Source: Punica granatum
Taxonomy: Eukaryota > Streptophyta > Magnoliopsida > Myrtales > Lythraceae
Assembly: GCF_007655135.1 (NCBI RefSeq)
Contig: NC_045130.1
Span: 20,651,363-20,715,362, forward strand
DNA: 64,000 nt
Direction of reading: 5' to 3'
Shown here: positions 60,913 to 64,000 of the stretch, in pieces
Numbering within the stretch: the stretch's first letter is position 1
Layout of the letters: each line of letters opens with the position of its first letter
The notes under the pieces: generated by a model
Databases searched by the model: none
The model's input: the letters and a program-made list of their open reading frames with translations, nothing else
What the model was told of the DNA's origin: nothing
Position numbers and translations under genes: made by a program

Positions 60913-61440
60913 ATGACGCGCAAATCTAGTGTTTTTCCTTGTTTTACGTTCAAGAGCTTAGCAAGATGATTTTCAACCGGAATCTGGCTAATTCAGCACA
61001 TAATAGTCCCAAAGCTGGGGCGCTCTATCCATGACCCTGACGAGCAGTTGCCCCCAGGCAACAGTGGCAAACAACCCCCTGCTGATCACAAAGCCCCGGC
61101 AACGACGATCCTCCTCGCCAACAGACAGCGAAATGACTCCTCTCCCCCACTGCTCGTCATCGCCCCCCTTGAAAGAGATTCTTAGACTGAGAAAGAGCTG
61201 TTAGAGGCCTTCCCACAGGAGACAAGAGATCGGGTACGAGTTACCCTTCACCAATATAAGTAGATGGCTCTGAAGAATGCCATCGGCGCTCCACAAGGCT
61301 CTCAAAGCAGCCCTGTCAAACGCGAAGGGCCTCAAGCTCGATTAGAATGTGGGGAATAGCCCGAGAAATTCCAGAAGAACAAGAGGAAGAATGGAAGCCC
61401 GCGCCTGGAAGGACCTTTTCTCCGTGAGTGAGATTTTGTT
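60913..61440. other. leader region of the gypsy element
   Basis: Untranslated leader and decayed start of gag. No intact frame. Confidence 0.5.
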
Positions 61441-62380
61441 GTTCCCCTAAAGGTGGAGATGACAGTTGAGGAGCTTAACAAGCTTATAGAGAATCGAATT
61501 GCAGAGAATGAAAAGAAGAAGCAGGGTATTGTGCTCTTTGATGTGGACAACAAACGTTCCATAAAGAAGGAAATTCTTTCCACCACCGTACCGCGGAGGT
61601 TCGCTTTTCCCTAGATAAGCCCCTATGACGGAAAGTCTGACCCAAACAACCACATCCACAAGCACATCACCTCGCGGTTGGGAAAGACTTCCAATGAGAG
61701 GGTGAAGTGTTCACTCTTTCTAGGGACATTGATTAGGTTAGCAGCAAAATGGTTCTACTCACTCCTCGTGAGTTCTATCTCTAGCTTCGACCGACTACGG
61801 GAGTTGTTCGTTCAGAGGTTTAGGGGCAACCAGAGATATTTGCAAAGATGTGAACTACTTGTTCAGTATAGAGCAGAGAGAGGGGGAGACGCTTCGCACT
61901 TGGTATGAGCGCTTTTTTGGAGTGGTTGTAGAGGTACCCGAGGTCACTGTGTGCGAGATTATATCTGCATTCCGAAGAGGGTGCAAGCATGGATACTTCA
62001 CTAAGGACCACATTGTACATCCAGGCCAGAACTTGGGCGACCTCTTCGCGAGGGCCAAGAGATACATGACCTTGGAGGAGTCGCTGGCTGTAGAAAAGAA
62101 GGGTAAAGGCCGGTTAGGAGAAAAGCGAAAGGATCCCCCTGGGATAATAAACGCTAAGGGAAATGTCCAAAATAGTTTACTCCTCCTATTGCCCCTTAGT
62201 CGCTTGTTCTTCATGAGCTGGCAAAGCCAGGCCTGATCAAGCCACCTCCGCCACGCAAGAAAGCCGCAAATTTGGGTAATGATCTGTCCAGCTATTGTGA
62301 ACACCACAAGGCGTATGGTCGTGACGCTGATGAATGCAAGCAGCTGATGTTTGAATTTGAGAAGCTAATCCAATAAGGGC
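61441..62380 (+). pseudogene. gypsy gag, frameshifted
   Basis: Gag blocks appear in successive frames. VEELNKLIENRIAENEKKKQ is near 61460; a stop falls in the ISPYDGKSDP block near 61615. RLRELFVQRFRGNQRY is followed by a frameshift near 61850 into GETLRTWYERFFGVV and GQNLGDLFARAKRYMTLEES. A zinc-finger-like YCEHHKAYGRDADEC is near 62292-62336. This order matches the nucleocapsid region of Tat/Athila elements. It is not translatable as one protein. Confidence 0.8.
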
Positions 62381-62659
62381 ACCTAAAAATGTTTGTCCGG
62401 GCTGAGGCTACGACAGGAGACCTCCGCAAGGGTCCTCTCCCAAGAATCGGGGGAAATATGATTCGAGGAGGGAATCCTGCAAGGGGAATAGGCCCCGCGA
62501 GCATAGGCGTTCTAGCCGCAATGACTCTTGAGAAGACCGTCGTGAATCAGGAAGTACCCGGAGGGAGCACATCACCTAAGGGTTATTCATGTGATATTTG
62601 AGGGAGAGGCATTCGGAGGAGCATCTAATAGTGCATGAATAGCCCATGCCCGATAAGTG

Positions 62660-63421
62660 AAGTCCGTAGACATGTCCTCAACACGTAAGCGAATCAAGGA
62701 CAGAGGACCTGAGGATCCCGTCCTTAGCTTATGTGAGAAGGACTCGGAGCATGTACTCTACCCCCATGATGACACGCTCGTGATATCAACTCGGGCCGGG
62801 GCTTACACAGTGAAGCGGATGCTAGTGGACACAAGGAGCTCTGCAGACATACTTTTTTTTTTTTTTTCTGTATGTGTTCCATCAAATGGGGCTAGCGAAG
62901 GAAAGCCTCAAGCAAGTTAAATCTCCCTGGGTCAGCTTCACGAGAAACATTGCAGAGCTGCTAGGCTCCGTCAACCTGCCTGTAGTATTCGGCAAAGAGC
63001 CCCAGAGGGTTAACATGATAGTCAACTTCTTACTGGTGGACTGCCATTCGGGATACAACGCGATAGGCAGACCAACGCTAAATGCCATCAAGGTTATGGC
63101 CTCGACTTTCCATTTGAAGTTGAAGTTCCCCACCAGTAACGGAGTCAGAGAAATTTGCTTTGACCAGTCAACGTTGCGAAGATGTTACATAGCGTTGCTG
63201 AAAGGGAAGCAGGTGGAGTAAACACTGACGGTGGAATTAGATCAACGCGATGGCACCTTTCGGCCCGTCCCGGTGGAGGAATATGAAGAAGTTAGAGTGG
63301 GCCCTGATGGAAAGAAGATAAAAGTGGGAACTAGGTTGGCTCCAAGTGTTCAAGAGTCGTTGCTGGACTTTCTCTACTCCAACCTAGACTGCTTCGCCTG
63401 GCAGGCCTCGAATATACCAGG
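62660..63421 (+). pseudogene. gypsy aspartic protease and pre-RT region, inactivated
   Basis: The protease start reads LVDTRSSADIL, where the family has DTGSSADIL, so the conserved Gly after Asp-Thr is lost. A T run at about 62852-62866 shifts the frame into VFHQMGLAKESLKQV. LVDCHSGYNAIGRPTLN follows near 63028-63078. The section DFLYSNLDCFAWQASNIPG then reaches the edge of the reverse transcriptase and is cut by the LTR at 63422. Confidence 0.85.
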
Positions 63422-64000
63422 TGTCAGCACCTCATTTTGGTCCATCGGCTCCAATAGAGGACTTCCAACCAAAACTCGGGTTACTATTCATGATCGGGAA
63501 ACCGGAGGCGAACATGCGGGTACAGAGTCATGAATTACGGGAGAGAAGCATGGTCCACTAAAAAGGTAGAGGAGAGCAATCAAAAGAACAAACATACAAC
63601 GAACCCCGAAAACAGTAGAAGCTGGCACTGTGGCACTATTCATCGCCGGATCACCGGAGCGTCAGAAGATATCCGATATGGGACTTTAAAAATCCCTCTT
63701 GGTACCAAAATGACCAATAGCACCTCCGAGCGCATTTCAGAAGCCTCCTGCTTAAGCCGGGCACCCCCGAACCTTCGTAAACGCCTTTCTTAACAAGGCC
63801 CCCGAGACGCCTGATCCACGGATGAGTAAATGGCACCCGGAAACGGGTTTGCACACACCCAAGAACCACCAGGACCATGGAACAAGTTTCAGACTGCCTT
63901 TCGAGGCTCGTCTTGGTCTCCCAAGTGAGTCCCGACCCGGAAAGGGGACCCCGTCAAACAGAATCCAACACTCAGAGCTCATTCGGTGGAAAGTTGACGT
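63422..64000 (+). repeat. Ogre-type LTR V, running off the window
   Basis: Starts with the exact terminus TGTCAGCACCTCATTTTGG and follows the reverse complement of LTR 1 to the window end. It inserted into the gypsy pol after the codons NIPG. Whether it is a solo LTR or the start of a full element cannot be seen here. Confidence 0.85.

Larger units (their letters stand above)
60400..63421 (+). mobile_element. decayed Ty3/gypsy element, Tat/Athila-like, 5' half
   Basis: A plus-strand element beginning 241 bp downstream of the FKBP13 stop codon. It has a 494-bp LTR, a decayed primer site, a broken gag and an aspartic-protease region. It is then interrupted at 63422 by an Ogre-type LTR, just where the reverse transcriptase would begin. 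The opposite LTR is outside the window, so no target duplication can be checked. Confidence 0.85.

Noticed and set aside
1..64000. tRNA or rRNA genes
   Set aside because: No cloverleaf-like stretch or rRNA block was recognised by eye on either strand; a covariance-model scan would settle it.

Overview
The window is nuclear DNA of a flowering plant, probably a eudicot. The evidence is a spliced chloroplast-lumen immunophilin gene, an intronless PLS-type pentatricopeptide repeat (PPR) gene, and dense nested plant LTR retrotransposons of the Ty1/copia and Ty3/gypsy (Tat/Ogre-like) types. Nothing in it looks bacterial, viral or organellar. Only two host genes are convincing: the PPR gene at 13004-14296 (minus) and an FKBP13-like peptidyl-prolyl isomerase with five exons at 57971-60158 (plus). 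Most of the remaining DNA is transposon-derived.

Layout. 1-8.2 kb holds coding-like remnants of an unidentified gene. Between them sits a young, complete copia element (962-6768, minus) with two 629-bp LTRs that I read as identical, a perfect GGTAC target duplication and an uninterrupted 1333-residue polyprotein. 8.3-12.2 kb holds three non-autonomous inverted-repeat DNA elements. Two belong to one foldback, Mutator-like family and lie almost end to end; the third is shorter and has a GC-rich core. 13.0-14.3 kb is the PPR gene. 14.3-20.6 kb is AT-rich with no recognisable gene. 20.6-57.3 kb is a nest of Tat/Ogre-type sequences with very long LTRs (about 5.1 kb). It includes an element remnant whose RNase H-integrase frame carries stop codons, several truncated LTRs in both orientations, and an intact 15.2-kb element (34794-49961) that has LTRs, a primer-binding site, a polypurine tract and an ACGGT target duplication but no gag or pol. 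57.3-57.97 kb is AT-rich DNA upstream of FKBP13. Starting 241 bp after its stop codon lies a decayed gypsy element (60400-63421), itself cut by another Ogre-type LTR (63422 onward) that runs off the window.

The insertion order can partly be read from intact LTR ends. LTR Y is split by LTR X, X by the gag-pol-less element, the remnant's pol by LTR Z, Z by the plus-strand LTR W, and the FKBP13-side gypsy by LTR V. The two internal regions of the Ogre-type elements share a 3' non-coding backbone but carry unrelated tandem arrays (a 32-bp and a 40-bp unit) at the same position.

The most unusual signal is in the copia element. The site right after its 5' LTR, where a tRNA primer site is expected, matches no tRNA 3' end I recognise. 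It is instead a perfect 14-base complement of a segment of its own LTR, which suggests self-primed reverse transcription or a long-range leader fold.
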